DNA of 64,000 bases from Pyrus communis (GCF_963583255.1 NC_084804.1:23008061-23072060), one strand, 5' to 3'; shown: positions 45,776-58,398, counted from the stretch's first letter. Notes: generated by a model from the sequence alone, not told the origin. Numbers and translations are program-made.

Positions 45776-46217
45776 GTGTGTGATATCCTTTGCATTATAC
45801 TTTAATCCGTAAATACATTGCCGAATAGGCAGCTTTTGTGCATAAAACTACATTTCAAGCTCTACTGGTTCGATTTTCATTAAATATCTTCGTGTGCAAC
45901 GGAGGACTAATGGTTCTCATTGGTAAATCAGAAGCGGAAAGACATTGGCTTGATGGGTTTTAACAATGCGTGCATTCTTTTGTAAACCACTCGATTAACC
46001 ATTTTATTTTATCTTCGTATCAGTGGTGTGAATGAAGCTTGAATTTGAATTTATACATAGTGATGTAGGCAGGACATGTTTCCTGATTGATCGGTTTTTA
46101 TCCATGCAACATAAGATTTTAATTTCGTGCCAGTGTTGTGCTTGGTGATTCCACTTCTAATATTCTCCTTTTATTGTTGATTTACTCTACTTCTGTATTT
46201 TTTTTTTCTTCTAACAG

Positions 46218-46577
46218 ATAGATGAAAATGTACAAAGAGAAAGTATAAACCACAGGTCATTGAGACATCCGAACATTGTCCGATTCAAAGAGGTCTGTTA
46301 AATATTAACATCTAAACACAAACTAAATTCACTGCGGAACTCAGTTTCTTACTATGCTAACACCCACTCACCTGGCTATTGTTATGGAATATGCATCTGG
46401 AGGAGAGGTATTTGAGCGGATATGCAACGCTGGGCGTTTCAGTGCGGATGAGATTCTTATCCACCAAATTGATTTTGTTTTTGATAATGAGTCCTACCTA
46501 TTTCTAAGGTACTTGTTTTGCAGTCCCGCTTCTTCTTCCAACCACTTACATCAGGAGTCAGTTACTGTCACGCAATG
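46218..46577 (+). pseudogene. SnRK2 pseudogene, block 2, early exons
   Basis: 46218-46292 is a full 25-codon exon (IDENVQRES...RHPNIVRFKE) with AG before and GT after. 46345-46452 encodes [20 protein letters not shown] with the same GT-to-AT donor change as block 1. 46524-46577 encodes [17 protein letters not shown]. No catalytic-loop exon follows. Confidence 0.88.
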
Positions 46578-46680
46578 GTATGAATACATTCTCTATCTTT
46601 GCTTCTTTTTCTTTTCCTGATACCTAATACTAGATTTCTGAGTGGATACATTGTTTTGTATTTATATCTGAAGCAAGTGT

Positions 46681-46730
<50 letters not shown>

Positions 46731-46833
46731 GGCATGCACGACGGGCTTCATTTTGCTGGAGTCCGGCGCTAAATTATGAAAGATCTCTGGTGATTAAACT
46801 CAAACATAAATGTGTTTGAAATTAATTTATTAA

Positions 46834-46925
46834 GATGGTACTTACTAACAAGGTAGTAATATAGATAAGTGTTAGCTATTCTTTCATTGCTTATCTGTAG
46901 TACTACCTTGTTGTTTCGTACTTTC
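46834..46925. repeat. Foldback (inverted repeat), block 2
   Basis: Duplicate of 42253-42344 with one extra change in the right arm (TTGTTGTTTCG for TTGTTATTTCG). The arms remain paired over about 36 bp. Confidence 0.75.
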
Positions 46926-46938
46926 TATATTTATCCGG

Positions 46939-47556
46939 CAATTGGAAAAACTAATCAAAATTTAGATCATAAATATAATTTTAACCAATCATTATAATTG
47001 GCATAATTCTAACCAAAAACTTGACATGAAAATACTAAACTACCCTTTCCTAACTAAAATAATTACAAACTATATCTTCTCTATTCTAAACTCATTCCCT
47101 TGAAAAATACCTTCACGCGCTAAATTTAAATTAATGACAACCTGTCTACACAGCACAAATTCAAGGAAAGGCCAAGTTGCCTCATTCGGTTTCGATGCAA
47201 AGCTATGAATTTCTTCCTTTTCTTCTTAACGATGAGTACCCATTTGAGAATTTCAAGCTCCAATTTCGATTTCTAGAGGACCCATTTGTGCCGACCGATT
47301 TTAGAACTGTTGGAGTGAGAAAAGTTGCACATGAGTGTATGAGTGCCCCTATTCAAGCAGTTTTGGAGCTTCTAATGTCAAAAATCTACAAGTCAAGGTA
47401 ATTTTTTTAAGGGAAAGATTGCATAGTTTTGTAATTATCTTAGTTAAAAAGGGTATTGCAGTATTTTTATCTCAAGTCTTGGTTAAAATTATGAAAAGAT
47501 ATAATGGTTGGTTAAAATTCTACTCAAGGTCCAAATTTTGGCTAGTTTTCCAAATT
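46939..47556. mobile_element. Non-autonomous TIR element, block 2
   Basis: Duplicate of 42358-42976, with the same inverted ends (right TIR 47503-47556). It arose with the block, not by a separate insertion, because the flanking sequence is the same. Confidence 0.6.
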
Positions 47557-47929
47557 AGGCTTGGTCTCTTCTCTCAATCCTCGGTGCTGCATGGAAAATT
47601 TGGAAAAGTGACTAAAATTTGAACTTCATATAGAACTATAGCCAATCTTTAAAATTTATGACAATTATAATCAAAAGTTGATATGAAAGGTACTAATATT
47701 CTCTTCATGACTATTACTTTTTTCAAAACAAATCCAAAGACTCTCAAAACCCAAACGATTTTGCTGCTCTACGCTTCCCGATCTTCAATGTTTTCCTTCA
47801 CACCTGATTGTTCCTTGTTTTCAGCACAAAATTTAGTCCAAAAAAATTGAGGGAAAGAGTTGGAGTTTTGTAAATGTGGGTTCTTGGGTGAAGCAAATGT
47901 GGTTCAATTGACTGAAGGTTTCCTCATTT

Positions 47930-48573
47930 GGTGGGTGCGTACCCGTTTGAAGACCCTGGGGAGCCTAAAAACTTCCGCAAGACAATACATGTAACTTTTC
48001 GAAACTTGATTTCTACCGAAACTTGGTTGCTGTGATACTTTAACTGAAGTCGAAGGTTTTTCCTCTTTTGCAGCGGATAACGAACGTCCAGTACTCGATT
48101 CCTGACGGAGTGCTGCCATCTAATATCAAGGATTTTCGTAGCTGAGCCCGAGAAGGTGTGTGATATCCTTTGCATTATACGTTAATCCGTAAATATATTG
48201 CCGAATAGGCGGCTTTTGTGCATAGAACTATATTTCAAGCTCTACTGGTTCGATTTTCATTAAATATCTTCGTGTGCAACAGAGGATAACCATCCCTGAG
48301 ATTAGGAACCACGAATGGTTTCTTAAAAACCTTCCGGCAGATCTCACAGTTAAAAACACCATGAACAACCAGTCTGAAGAGCCTGGTCAACCCGTGCAAG
48401 GCCTTGATGTGATTATGCAGATGACTGCCGTGGCTACAATACCCGCAGCCGGGACCAACAGTCTCAACCGGTACCTTCTTCACAGCCTGGACGTAGATAA
48501 CAAGGAGGAGGATCTAGAGTCTGATCCCGACATTGACATCGACAGCAACGGAGAGATAGTCTATGCAATTTAG
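47930..48573 (+). pseudogene. SnRK2 pseudogene, block 2, second set of late exons with intact last exon
   Basis: 47930-47990 is the 3' half of the ADVW exon. 48074-48155 carries the same 18-for-1 replacement as block 1. The last exon, 48283-48573, has a proper CAACAG acceptor and a full 96-codon frame from [12 protein letters not shown] through GTNSLNRYL and [13 protein letters not shown] to the terminus GEIVYAI-stop. The acidic C-terminus is characteristic of ABA-responsive subclass III SnRK2s (SnRK2.2/2.3/2.6 group). It is convergent with the KH gene, about 650 bp from its stop codon. Confidence 0.9.
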
Positions 48574-49220
48574 TTGGTACAATGCTTTGTTTCGGTGGGG
48601 GTTCCCGTGCAAGCGGGAGTTCAGAACATAACCGATGAAATTCTACATTATCTTCAGTCACAAATGTACGGATGTGAAATTGGAGCAACGGCGCATTGGA
48701 GGGTTCCCCCTCCGCCTGCGTTTCTGTTTCTCCTTTTATAGTGGCATGCTTCTGTTCATCTGTATTGTTCTTCCAAAGCAACACACTCATATTTCAGAAG
48801 AAATCCGGGCATTTCGTAGCTTAACACTCTAGTGCTTAACAGTAACCAATATATCAAACGCAGGCAAACTGTCTTATGCGTTCACCAAACAACAAAAATT
48901 ACCTTCGTGCTCATATGGCGCCATTCGATTACAAATATTTCATGGACCTCGGGACTGAAAGTAATACGGAATTAAATTAACATAGAACTAGAGATGCGCA
49001 AAACAGCGACTCACAGACAGCCGGTTGACGGCTAATCATCACATATGAACACAATAAACGGCTGTCTAGCAAGATATTCCTACATGTTAAGACTAGAAAT
49101 ATAATGTCCTGCAGCCACACAGATGGTATGTGAGAGCAATATCAAAAATCATTTCAAGAAAGAAAAGAGAAAGAACGGAAGGAAATATGTAAGAGATGAC
49201 ATCCTTAACCAGCTACGATA

Positions 49221-52200
49221 TCAGCTTTCAGAACCAACAGTCTCTGTTGCAGGGGCCGACACATCTCCATCTGAATTCTTGTCGCCGGTTCTTTCCCCAC
49301 CATAACCTGATGGCTCTTCATATCCATTGCTTGGAAGCTGTGAGTGGTCTTGCTGCTGATGCTGTGACTCGCTGTTTGTAGGCGGATTCACTGCTGGGGC
49401 GTAATGTGAAGGCTCTGGCTGATGGTACTCACCGTGTCCATATGCTGCGGGCTGAGATGCTGCAGAAGGGTCTTCAACCCCCTGCTGCCCTCCATAACCT
49501 GTTTGGTAATAACCAGGATGTGCTTGGCCTGTGCTGCTTGGATGAGTCCAATACCCAGCCTGAGGGTTGGCTGTTGGCTGGCTGTATGGAACTGGATAAG
49601 CAGCTGAAGGCTGGGTACTTTGAGAAGCAGTTGCATCCGCACTGGATGGCACCGCAGGTGGTCCATATCCTGTAGTTGCATATTGTTGCTGGTAATCAGA
49701 TACTGGAGCTTGGCCTCCATAACTTGGTGGCTGCTGAGCATATCCCTGATCATAACCATGGATGGCGACAGGAGGTGTCTGATTGTAGTCGTAGCTAGGA
49801 TTTTGGGGAGCTGACCCCAGCTGAGGTGGTTGTCCATAGTAATTGTATCCACTACTGTCTTGAGGCGGCTGGGACGTGGCTACTTGGTTTGATTGATCCC
49901 AACCTGCTACCTGCGTAGGATAGTTGCCATAGTATGAGGCAGGAGGGGCATAACTTCCTGGTTGTGCATACCCATAATGGGGCTGCTGTTGCTGAATTGG
50001 AGCTTGTCCTGGTGGGGCCCAACTACCAGGAGGGGGGTAAGACTGCTGCATATAGCTATTGGTTCCAGAGGGATTTACTATACGCTTCTGCAGAAGTGAA
50101 GCCAAGGTGTTGAAATAAACATATTACTTTGATATAGTTTTGAAATAAAATATACATAAGATGAGCAGAAGCAAGAATCCAGTAATTTAGAGTAAGGACA
50201 TCATGAGAAAGGAAATGGGAACTGAATGTTTCAGAGTACTAGACAAGCATGAGCAGAATTTGACCAGAAACCCAAGTTCGAATTTAGGCCATGATACCTG
50301 ACATTATTATATGTTCACGTATATAAAAGAAAATTTAGTGAAAAGATAGAGAATTGTTATTAGCACTCCAAAATTCTCATTTAGCACTCCAAACATAGAA
50401 TCCTAGAATGCCATTGCGCTTGATTTTGCGCCAAGTCTTCCGTTAGCTCCAAGTACTCCATATCTTTTCTTATAGTCTCGTTCAACGTCTTCCTAGGTCT
50501 TTCTCTACCCCTTTTATCTTGAGCCTCCATGTCATAGTCACATCTTCTTAACGGAACATTTGTCAGTCTTGGTTCACGTGTCTAAACCACCTTAACCGAT
50601 TTTCTCTCATCTTATATTCAATTGTAGCCACTCCTATTTTACCTCGATATCCTCGTTCTTAATCCTATCCTTTATCGTGTGCCATACATCCAACGAAACA
50701 TTCTCATCTCCGCTACGCTCATTTTTTGCTCATGTTGCTTTTTGACCGCCCAACATTTCATGCCATAAAGCATCATTGGCCTTATCGGCTCCTACATATT
50801 TATCCCTTGAGCTTTAGTGGCAAACGACAAACGCACAACACACCCAATGCACTCTTCGACTTCATCCATCCAGCTTGTATTCTATGGTTGAGATCTCCAT
50901 CCAATTCTATGTTATTTTGCAAGATAAATCCTAGATAATGAAAACATTCCCTCTTACTTCTTAATCTCCAATCCTCACCCTTATCTCATTCAGGCCCCCA
51001 TGCCTACTGAACTTGCACTCCACATACTCGATATTTCACCTACCTAGGCTTCCAACACTTCCCGTTAAAGGTTAAGCTTTGCTTCTATCAGCACTATATC
51101 ACCTGCTAAAAGCATACACTAACAGTTCGCAAAAAATAAAAGAAAGTACAAAGCGAGGAAAGATGACGAGTAGCCCAACCAAAGATAATCCCAGTATGGC
51201 CTGAAAAACAATCATCGAATTATCAAGTGTCCCTTTTGAATTCCCCATTCCTTCCCAAAGGATATTTCTTGCGGTTATTTCAATTCTATCCACCACTTTC
51301 TTTGGTATTTGAAACAAAGACGGACAATACGTAGGAATGCTTTCAACAAAATTTATCAGCTCTCAATCACTCAAACATCAAACCATATCAGTTCTAGGGT
51401 TCACCCACAATAATAACCACAAATAATTTAGTCAGCAATCTTTCGCCACACCTAAACCTATTTGACAAGAATCCATCTCTTATGAAACCCTATTTTTCTT
51501 CTTTCCCACAACATTGGCAAAAGTTGCTAGATTAAGTACAGAGATTCAAATCTCATTTCAAACATGACACGAATGCATAAAACCAAGATTAATGAAGACC
51601 ATACGACTCCTGGAAATCCGACCATGCTAACCCAAACAAGACTTTGTTCATCAGACTAAAAGGTTTGGAAAAGAAAGAAAAGCCAATTCTTTATAGAATT
51701 TGCACATTTTCATTTTCACTTAACTTAGGAAAGGAAAAGGTCGAATAATGAAAGAGGTACCAACAAGTACTGATGACTCACCCCGCTGATTACTTCATTG
51801 ACCAATTCTTTGGCTGCCTCAATTTGCTCTGTCGTTCCATTTATATGTACTGATCTCTCAGTTGACATATCACCAGGAGGAGGGTGCAATGGTACCACCT
51901 GTACCAAAATTATGTCTTAAATATAATGGAGATAAGATATAAGAACGCAAGAGAGAAATAGCATGCTAGACTTGTTCCATGTAATGAGATGATTGTCATC
52001 CTACAAAAATGCCTAAGCTATTTTTATTCAGAGCCATAATCTCAAATATGATGCAGAAAGGTTCAAGTCATTTGACAACTTTAGGAATAAAAATAGCAGA
52101 TAAGCATTTAATCTAGATGAAAAACCACAACTAAAAGAAGCAATGCTCAAAAAGCTAGACCAATCATTGAACAAAGATAGAAAGAGGGTCAAGGTTAAAG

Positions 52201-54803
52201 GTTCAACCATGGTCATACAGTGGCTATAATAACATAACAATTATATTTTTTTTATTTAATTCTCATCAATATTAAAGATAAAATTTATGAAATTAGGTAT
52301 TCTGTAATTCTAAAAAATTAAGATTTTGAAAAGAATATGTTATTTGGGGTAAATTAACTCAACTAGTTTGTATTTCTTTTCGAGTATAAAATATCACTAT
52401 GTAAACATCCAATCCACAATTTTGTATTGCATATTTCTTGTTCATTAGGTTTAGCTGTTTCTGTGTAGAGGTTATATGTGTGCGCGCACGGATAAAGAAC
52501 ATACATTTCTTATTATGGTTTTCATGCTTTTCTTTAATGGACCTTGTCCCTAAATAGTTGGAGGTTCATTCTAAAAACAACATACGACCTTTTCCAGGAT
52601 TGGTTCAAATAGAGAAATTATAAGAAAAGAAATGAGTGCTGAAATCTAATCTATCACACCCAGAAAAACAGCAATTTTGGGCCCTGTGTCAAATTTATAG
52701 AATTGGGGCCAAAAAGCCTCAATTTTCCGAAACAATCAAACCAATCGAATTGGCCTTAACACAGTAAAGAATGCAAATATGAAAAAAAGTTTCATAATTG
52801 CATTTTCTATTTCAAGAATGCTGATGTAGTTTCAATTTGAAAATATAATGTGACCAATATAAGCCAAAGCCAATGGATTTCTGAGATAGTATAAGTTGGA
52901 AGTTCATATTAATATCACATTCAATGACTTCTTCCCCCTCTCCTCCTTTAAAGTGAAAGTGCACACCTGAATACGAGCTCCTGACTTGCTTTGCATGGTC
53001 CTGATCGTCTCACCTCCCTTGCCAATGATCAAGGCAACCTACAACAATCATGAATGCAAATATGAACATTATACATTACTACATTACCATGTGCTTCAAA
53101 TATAAAAAAAATAACCACTATATTATCTAACCTTATTAGTGGGTACTTTCATGATAAACTGTTCTGATCCAGGTTGCATTGAGTTGAATCCCTGATTTGT
53201 AGACGGAGCAGAGACCCCTGCATCTGCCTGTACAACAAAAATATCAGAACGTCTTTTTAGAGACTGATACCTTTCGGATTCATGAAACAGCAAGAACATC
53301 AATGCAAAACCAATATAAACATAGGCTTTACCTCTGCTAGGACATCACTGATAAGTTGTTCTGCCCTACTGATCTGCTCAGGTGTACCGGTCAAGTCCAC
53401 ATCCCTCGTAAGAGAAGTAGGATCAGCTTCTGAATCCCGGGTTATCTGAATTTTGGCTCCTGACTGAAGTTGTAGACTTTTTATCGTTTCTCCTTGTTTT
53501 CCAATAATTACCCCAACCTAAAGGCAGAATTACCAAAACAAATGACAAATCATCAGTGTTAGGCCATGAAATAATTCCGAGCAGCAAGAAATCAACAAAG
53601 TACCTTCCCATTTGGTATAGTTATTTTCTTGCTTGTGCTTGGAGAACCATAAGACTGTCCTGATTGCGGAGTAAAAACTGAACCAACCTTTTAGTTAGAA
53701 AACCAAAGACCAAAAAGGTCTCATGCAGTGCTTTAAAAGGGATAATTGTATAAAAATATAACACCACAAATTCCAAATCCAACAGGAAAGGATCCTGGAT
53801 TAAAACGTGCATTTGAATTACAAGAAATACAGCCAGACACCTTATTCTTAACTACTGTATGATACAAATATAAAAATAAAACCTCGAAGCATTTCCTTAC
53901 ACAGAATAATACAACAATTCAGATTCACGCACAACGGTCCCTTTTTTATCCTAGAAGTAAACAAGTGGACATTGAGCACTTGTGGAAACCAAGGCGAATT
54001 ATTGAGAAGCAAGCAATACTCCTCAAAATCTCAAGCAGTCAAGGAGTTAACTACTTAAGCTTTCGGTTCATAACAGGGGAGACAGAGAGCAGCCCGAAAA
54101 CCGAACCCAAAGTGCCAACTATTACTGGAATTCCCCAAACCTAAAGTTTCAACGTCCCTGCCACTTAGTACTACATTCTAGTGGTAATCCTTTTCACTTG
54201 TAAGTGAGAGTACTTAATGTTCAAATCCCATGAATGACGAATTCTATACCAAATATTTCCCCACCTCGCACCCTTAGGGAAATATATGGTTGTATCAAAA
54301 TAAGTTTTAATGAGCCTATAACTAGATTCAAAACAATACTAATTCACATTCACGCTTAATCCGATCCTAAAATCCCCAAAAATCTTAAGCTAGGGATTAC
54401 AATTATCTTCCTTCCAATTTTTTGTAATTTTCAATTAACAAAGGAAGCATACAAATACTAGATTAATTAAAAAATAGAATAATTAATAAAAATAGAATTC
54501 TAAAACCCTAGAAAGTAGAAAGCAAAGGGAAAAAGCAGCAATACCAGGGTAAGGAGGAGGGTTGTAGACGGGGCTGGGTTGGCGGTAGGGCTGCTCCTCC
54601 TCGAGTCGAGGACGCTTTGACTCGGCGTCGCTTACGAGTCGGGCTGCGATTTCCTGAGCTTTCTGCTTGGCCAGTAGGATGCTGATGCTGCTGTCTTCCA
54701 GCTTCCGCTTCTCGCCGGTGGCAGCTTCTTGGTATTGGTCTTGGTCTTGGTCTTCTTTCATGGCGGAATCGCTCGGTGACTCAGTGAGTGACTCGTCGAC
54801 CAA
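49221..54803 (-). CDS. KH-domain RNA-binding protein (far upstream element-binding protein 1-like), seven exons
   Basis: Exons by splice signals and frame: 54803-54545, 53677-53604, 53517-53332, 53227-53132, 53038-52967, 51898-51782, 50087-49221; 1671 nt, 556 residues. The ATG at 54803 is the first in frame; a second Met lies 14 codons on. Residues 1-86 are acidic then basic (GEKRKLED, ESKRPRLEEE, a possible nuclear signal). KH1 covers about 103-173 with G-x-x-G loop GKQG at 117-120. KH2 covers about 198-268 with GKGG at 211-214. Each KH core is split by an intron just before VG/VALIIGK. Residues 269-556 are a low-complexity Q/Y/P/G/S tail with YGYAQPGSY- and YQQQYATTGYG-type repeats, as in prion-like RNA-binding proteins. 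KH domains bind single-stranded RNA or DNA. A nuclear role in transcript processing is family knowledge, not shown here. No lesion is seen, so this is probably a working gene. Confidence 0.92.
50370..51115 (-). mobile_element. RTE-type LINE 3' fragment in the last intron of the KH gene
   Basis: Read leftward, frames interrupted by stops give the C-terminal half of a LINE reverse transcriptase: AGDIVLIEAK near 51100 (the usual A-D-D changed to A-G-D), MLYGMKCWAVKKQHEQKM near 50770, AEMRMFRWMYG near 50710, ATIEYKMRENRLRWF near 50620, RKTLNETIRKDMEYL and LTEDLAQNQAQW near 50420. These segments are typical of plant RTE-clade LINEs. It is same-sense with the host gene and 5'-truncated. Confidence 0.75.
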
Positions 54804-57800
54804 TTAGAGAGAGGGGGCAGCGACGAAAGGAGGCAAGGAATTGGGAGAACAGATTACACAGGGCTCTGGTTGATTGTAATGAAATCAATCTGCACGATGT
54901 CGTTTGGTTCACGGTTCACCTCGCGATTACCACTGTTGCCTCTCCCAGTAAAACGCACCGCTTCACAGGTTTTCAAATTCAATCATACGAAACGATAATG
55001 ATAATGCTATGGAGATTAAAATTTTAAACCAAATAATGTGTCCTCAATAAAAAATAGGGAACTTTCATGAGAATGGTTTCGGCTAAGTTTTTTTTTTTTT
55101 AATTTTTTTTTAAAAAGGGGAACAACTAGTGGCAAGTCACAGTTATTCACCCCTTTTAGGGGATGGAAGACTCACATAGGCATTTTTGCCTCTCCTGACC
55201 ATAAGTCTGAGAAGGGAAAGATTTTTTTTTCCGACGGGCTTTCTCTTGTAAAGCCAAAGTTATATAATGAAAAAGACTTAAATTTTAATGAAAAACTCTT
55301 AAATTTTAATAAAAATGACAAAAGAACTTAAATTTTAATAAAAAAAATACATAATTTTAATATTAAAATAATTTAAAACAAAATTGGCGTGCGCACGCGT
55401 CCTCGCATATACTGCTTATGAAACTTATTACATTGTTTATGAAATTTGACGGTACTACACAGTTTATGAAACTTACTACATTGTTTATAAAACTTAACGA
55501 TACTACACTGTGTATATACATGTATTATTTCCTTTGCATTAAGTAGTTACGAGTGGAATCTACATATATTACTTATATATATATATATATAGAGAGAGAG
55601 TATTTATTATACACATGAAAATACACCTTAAGAGATTGTAGTACTAGATGTGTGTTTGTGTTATCTTGCTTTGTCAAATGCCTAAAAACGGGTGTCATCA
55701 TTGTTACAGTTAGCTAATTCTTACATAATTTAATATGTATGTGTATTTTCGTGTACTTTTTCTTATTTAGTACACGCGCTGGGCGTACATGTTTATATTT
55801 TATGTTTTTTTGTCATTATTATTAAATAAAGTTAATAGATAATTTTTTGGTTAAAATGCAAAGCTTTGAAACTCTTTTCATTGATTTTCCTTTTTATCAA
55901 AGAAATTCACAATTCTAAGGTAATGGGAGGACATCCCCTTCTCAAGCTCAAGTTGTAGATCGGCTCAAAGCTGATAAAATCATAAATAGGTTCCCACTGC
56001 ATCCCAGGTGCCTTGTCCAGTCGAAACCGGAAAGAAGCTTCCATTTTTAAGTTGTACTAGTCTTCAATCTCCAGATTCGATCTAAACCATAGTTTGGTAC
56101 TTTACTATGCCGTTGATAGACCTCCAAATTCTTTGTTTGCTAAGTTTGTGAATGGAAGTGACATGTTTTACAATGCAAGATTAAAGTTAATTCTAAGTAT
56201 TGTTGAAGGATATTGGATGGTCAAGCATGCGTGATGTTGGAACAAAAGCTTGCCTACCGAGGAAGGTTGTATCCTGTAATATCTAAGGCGCTGAGCCAAT
56301 TTCTCTTATTTTTTTTTATTTTTATTTTCTAGTTCTTATCGTTAAATAAAGTTATTAGGTGGTTTTTGGTTAAGAAGCAAAGTTTTGAAGCCTTTTTTTA
56401 TTAATTTTCCTTAAAAAATAAGCATTTAATCAACACTTAACTAATAATCCAATCATTAACAACCACATCATTTGGTTTGCAAAATTTAAAAATTTGGTCT
56501 CTCTAGCATTACTCTATACTAAAAAAATAATGTTCATAAGCATTGTGCTTCCTATTTTGTCCCCGCTTAATTCGTATTATTTCAAGTACGCCAATTTGAG
56601 AAAATGAGGTTTTAGGCTATGTCATCCCATCACACCTTAATTTTTTGTTTTAGAATCTTGTGATCATAATCTTTTTGTTTTCTGTCATTGAATTTGAACC
56701 AACGAACGATCTCATTGGATCCGAACAAACGATCGAGTCAATCCTATTGAAGTTGCGAGTCGAATGAGAGGTGTGGTTTCACCGTCAGCTTCCTCTTCAC
56801 CGTGACCATTACTTCAATCCGACCATGTGCCCTTCCCTTCCACTTCCACCACAACATCTAAGGTAAGCTCTGAAACCTTTGTAGATGACTGCATGTTGTT
56901 TTTATGAGTGTTGATTTTCAATTTGAGCTATGTAGATGACTTCATGTTGTGTTGATTTCAGATTTAGGCTATGCAATCTTTCCCAATGAAGTTCAAGTCA
57001 TCACAGGCAAGTCTTTAAATCTGTGCTATATGAAAAAAATGAGTTAATGCAATTTCCTAGCATGTATGAAAAATTAGTCCTTTGTTTGAAATTTGAATTG
57101 AGGTTACCATTCCTAATGAAAGCTGTCACATAGCACGATACACCACGAACATTCTCTTTTAAAAAAAAAAATCAATTTGTATTCAGGTAACCATGTTTGA
57201 TTGTATGGAGCATTATTAGACATTTCCTTCAACTATACTAGAAGGTCAAACATCAGCTTCGACAAACTATTTGGACTCCTGGTTGAATGAAGCTAATTTT
57301 GGATTATTCAAAAGCCTAGGTATTTTACTTCAACATTTACAAGAACTTTGAAGTCACAAGCTTTGATAGCCTATGAAGCTACACTTGACAACATGCAAGT
57401 ATTACATCTTTGCTTCACTTACCAACGATAATAAATTGGAAGCTTTGGTGGGTGGTGATACACATTAGTATCTAAGAGTGTGGAAGTAAAATCTATTTAT
57501 GTGGTCTCTCCCACATTTTTGTTACTAGTTAAAATAAAGAACAGAAAAAACAAATTTAATTTAATTAATTGCTAATTATTAATTAATCAAGTATTAATTT
57601 TGGCATGTGGAAGAAGCCAATAAGACCTTTGATATGTCACATACAACTATAACATGTACATTGTCTTCCACACTTTTCCTTAAGAGTGTGGAAGCAAAAT
57701 CATATTATGGTTTTACGAACGTTTAACAACTACAACACGTAAATTGCTTCCCACATTCATGCTCAAGAGTGTAGAAGCAAAATCAATTTATGAGGTCCTA

Positions 57801-58398
57801 TGGTTAGCTTCAACTACCTTTGTGTAATATCAAACTATGGAGGTAAAGCTTCACACACCCTTGAAAGCGGAAAGCCTCACACACCCTTGAAAGGGGGAAG
57901 CCTCATACACCTTTGAAGGGAGGAAGCTTCACATGCTTATGAAGGGTTAAAGCATCACACACCCTTGAAGGCGGGAAGCTTCACATGTAAGAAGGTGAAA
58001 GCTTCACATACCTTGTAAGTGTGAAGCTTCACACACCTTTGTCTACTACTGAACTCAACAAAAGCCTTTCACACTCTTACTCAAAAGTGTGGAAACAAAA
58101 CCTATTTATATAGTTTCTTCTACACTTTGTATCACTCAAGCTATATGTGTCAAAGATAAAGTTTCAACCACAAACTTGAAGCCTCAACAACCAATTAAAG
58201 AGTTTCGATCACAAAGCTTCAACTACAATCCTCATCATTATTATTTTTAGGAGAAATTAGGTTTTCATCCCTCTTGTTGCTATTCTACTGATTAAAACCT
58301 TATTCCTTTTCAATTTTTGATCGATGTCCTTATTTATATAGGGAAACTTTGGATGCGGTCCCTAGCTATGAATATTCTTTTACTGAAACCTTGTTAGT
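54804..58398. other. Intergenic AT-rich region upstream of the KH gene
   Basis: The first few hundred bases presumably hold the KH gene promoter and 5' UTR (AGAGAGAGGGGG near 54807), but no element can be fixed. A 49-bp direct repeat (TTTATGAAACTTA-TACATTGTTTAT...) lies at about 55414-55510. A diverged 90-bp direct repeat (TTAAATAAAGTTA...TTTGAA-C-TTTT) lies at about 55820-55900 and 56340-56415. (TA)n then (GA)n occur at 55573-55600. No gene is recognised. Confidence 0.6.
57841..58043 (+). repeat. 25-27 bp minisatellite with AAGCTTCACACACC core
   Basis: About eight imperfect units of the form GGAAGCTTCACACACCCTTGAAGGG, for example at 57843, 57868, 57895 and 57925. Several units carry AAGCTT. 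Farther left, 57480-57790, longer imperfect repeats (GAGTGTGGAAGCAAAATC-ATTTATG) are spaced about 110-190 bp apart. Confidence 0.8.

Larger units (their letters stand above)
44627..49215 (+). repeat. Tandem duplication, block 2
   Basis: Direct repeat of 40065-44626. Differences by eye include a deletion of about 50 bp in the 45150 area (missing GAAAATTGGCAAATC...), a longer CT run, a complete IDENV exon and an intact last exon. The block ends 5-8 bp beyond the stop codon of the KH gene on the other strand, so its right end is the real 3' UTR of that gene. Confidence 0.92.

Noticed and set aside
57841..58043. Possible CRISPR-like array
   Set aside because: Units are imperfect and contiguous without unique spacers, and this is plant DNA. 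It is a minisatellite.
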